This document shows positions 62,936 through 64,000 of a DNA stretch of 64,000 nucleotides, one piece after another. Source of the stretch: Nodosilinea foveolarum. Its GTDB lineage: Bacteria > Cyanobacteriota > Cyanobacteriia > Phormidesmidales > Phormidesmidaceae. Under the pieces are notes generated by a model. It worked only from the letters and a program-made list of their open reading frames with translations, searched no databases and was not told the DNA's origin. The first letter of the stretch is position 1. The number at the start of each line of letters is the position of its first letter. A program made the position numbers and the translations under genes. The stretch is from positions 1-64,000 of the forward strand of contig QBMC01000001.1 of NCBI GenBank assembly GCA_003242035.1, written 5' to 3'.

Positions 62936-64000
62936 ATGCAAATTGCTGATCGTTTAGCGCCGCTGCAAACCAATGTTTTTGCCGATATGGATCGGGCTAA
63001 GGCGCAGGCGATCGCCAACGGCAAGCCCCTAATCGACTTCTCATTAGGATCGTCCGATTTGCCGACGCCGCCTCACGTGCTAGAAGCAATTGCCAAGGCG
63101 CTGAACGATCCTGAAACTCACGGCTACGCGCTGTTCAATAGTACGAAAGATTTTAGGATAGCGGCGGCGCAGTGGTACGAGCGGAAATTTGGAATTGCCG
63201 TTGATCCTGAGACCGAGGTGATGCCGTTGATTGGCTCGCAGGAAGGTACAGCGCATCTGCCGTTAGCGATCATGAATCCGGGCGATGTGGCGCTGCTGTT
63301 AGACCCTGGCTATCCTTCGCATGTGGGCGGAGTGTATTTGGCGGGCGGCGAGATTTATCCGATGCCGATTGTGGCTGAGCATGACTTTTTGCCAGTGTTG
63401 AGTGATATTCCCTCGGCGGTGGTGGAAAAGGCCACGATGATGGTATTGAGCTACCCGCATAATCCGACGACGGCGATCGCCCCGCTCACGTTCTTCAAAG
63501 AGGCCGTTGCCTTTTGCCAGCAGCACAACATTGTGTTGGTACACGATTTTCCCTATGCCGATTTATATTTCGAAACTGACCCGGTGCCTTCGATTATTCA
63601 GGCCGATCCAGAGAAGTCGGTTTCGATTGAGTTTTTCTCGCTGTCGAAGTCTTACAACATGGGCGGCTTTCGGGTGGCCTATGCCATTGGCAACGCGCAG
63701 CTCATTCAGGGACTGCGGCAGGTAAAGGCGACGGTAGATTTCAATCAGTATCGCGGGATTTTGCGGGGAGCGATCGCCGCCTTAAATGGCCCTCAAGACT
63801 GCGTATCGGATATGGTCAATACGTTTGCGAGTCGGCGAAATGCGGCGGTCTCGGCGCTGCAATCTATCGGTTGGCCGGTTGCAGCGCCTTTGTCCACGAT
63901 GTATATCTGGGCGAAGCTGCCGGTGGATTTGCCTCACGGCTGGGCAACGAACTCGATTGAATTTTGTCAGGAACTGGTTGCAGCGACGGGGGTTGCCCTG
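62936..64000 (+). CDS. Class I/II aminotransferase, possibly diaminopimelate or related (partial)
   Basis: The ATG at 62936 opens a frame that runs off the window end, 355 codons seen. The fold-type I PLP lysine is in IEFFSLSKSYNMGGFRVAYA. Other family elements are ATMMVLSYPHNPTTAIAPL, IVLVHDFPYADLYFET, and the N-terminal LIDFSLGSSDLPTPPHVL. This resembles LL-diaminopimelate/succinyl-DAP aminotransferase-type enzymes, but substrate choice is not provable from sequence. It follows the vipp1 gene by 105 bp. Confidence 0.9.
   Translation, partial: MQIADRLAPLQTNVFADMDRAKAQAIANGKPLIDFSLGSSDLPTPPHVLEAIAKALNDPETHGYALFNSTKDFRIAAAQWYERKFGIAVDPETEVMPLIGSQEGTAHLPLAIMNPGDVALLLDPGYPSHVGGVYLAGGEIYPMPIVAEHDFLPVLSDIPSAVVEKATMMVLSYPHNPTTAIAPLTFFKEAVAFCQQHNIVLVHDFPYADLYFETDPVPSIIQADPEKSVSIEFFSLSKSYNMGGFRVAYAIGNAQLIQGLRQVKATVDFNQYRGILRGAIAALNGPQDCVSDMVNTFASRRNAAVSALQSIGWPVAAPLSTMYIWAKLPVDLPHGWATNSIEFCQELVAATGVAL

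Overview
The window is bacterial chromosome from a cyanobacterium. It carries petB/petD (cytochrome b6f), ferredoxin-dependent sulfite reductase, Vipp1, a MenG-type quinone methyltransferase, and relatives of the plastid proteins Ycf20, Ycf23, Ycf37 and CRR7. The HIP1 octamer GCGATCGC, typical of many cyanobacteria, is scattered densely through genes and spacers. I cannot name the genus from sequence alone. There is no rRNA operon, intact mobile element, prophage or CRISPR array.

Layout. 0-3 kb: a truncated AIPR-like (phage-defence type) fragment, then acnB. 3-11.5 kb: a LytR-CpsA-Psr cell-wall protein, a pRiA4b ORF-3-like protein, a glycosylhydrolase-like protein with a membrane neighbour, an FAD oxidoreductase, and a YaaW-like/J-domain/DUF3143 run. 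11.5-15.7 kb: the phosphate transporter pstS-pstC-pstA-pstB behind a good Pho-box. 15.7-24.4 kb: Uma2 nuclease-like protein, DUF445, menG, a REC-GAF regulator, and assorted enzymes and membrane proteins. 24.5-31 kb: a CAT-anticodon tRNA, pyrE, Ycf23, ribosomal proteins L35/L20, a periplasmic binding protein, Ycf37, a KDPG-aldolase-like enzyme and Ycf20. 31-35 kb: L,D-transpeptidase, a glycosyltransferase/GDP-mannose dehydratase pair and an anti-sigma-type kinase. 35-42 kb: petB-petD with terminator, divergent ctpA, an HD hydrolase, and two enzymes with altered metal motifs (a metallo-beta-lactamase-fold protein and a site-2-protease-like protein). 42-55 kb: thrC, msrA, a CAP protein fused across a truncated ABC permease, PrxQ, Nfu, serS, rseP, nth, rpsN, aat and a tandem Usp protein. 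55.3-56 kb: a gene-free stretch with a cluster of DnaA boxes. 56-64 kb: DUF2811, sir, CRR7, DUF2854, a 56-residue small protein, a ferredoxin, DUF3326, vipp1 and the start of a class I aminotransferase.

The most interesting item is the candidate replication origin at about 55.64-55.83 kb: three direct DnaA boxes at 11 and 22 bp steps, a fourth inverted box, and a flanking A/T-rich tract. Next are the CAP/ABC-permease junction at a HIP1 site near 47.1 kb, the HEGGQ (not HExxH) site-2-protease-like protein at 40.6-42.1 kb, and the AIPR-like remnant at the window edge. Most of the rest is ordinary core cyanobacterial housekeeping. Functions are assigned from motifs and family memory without any database search.
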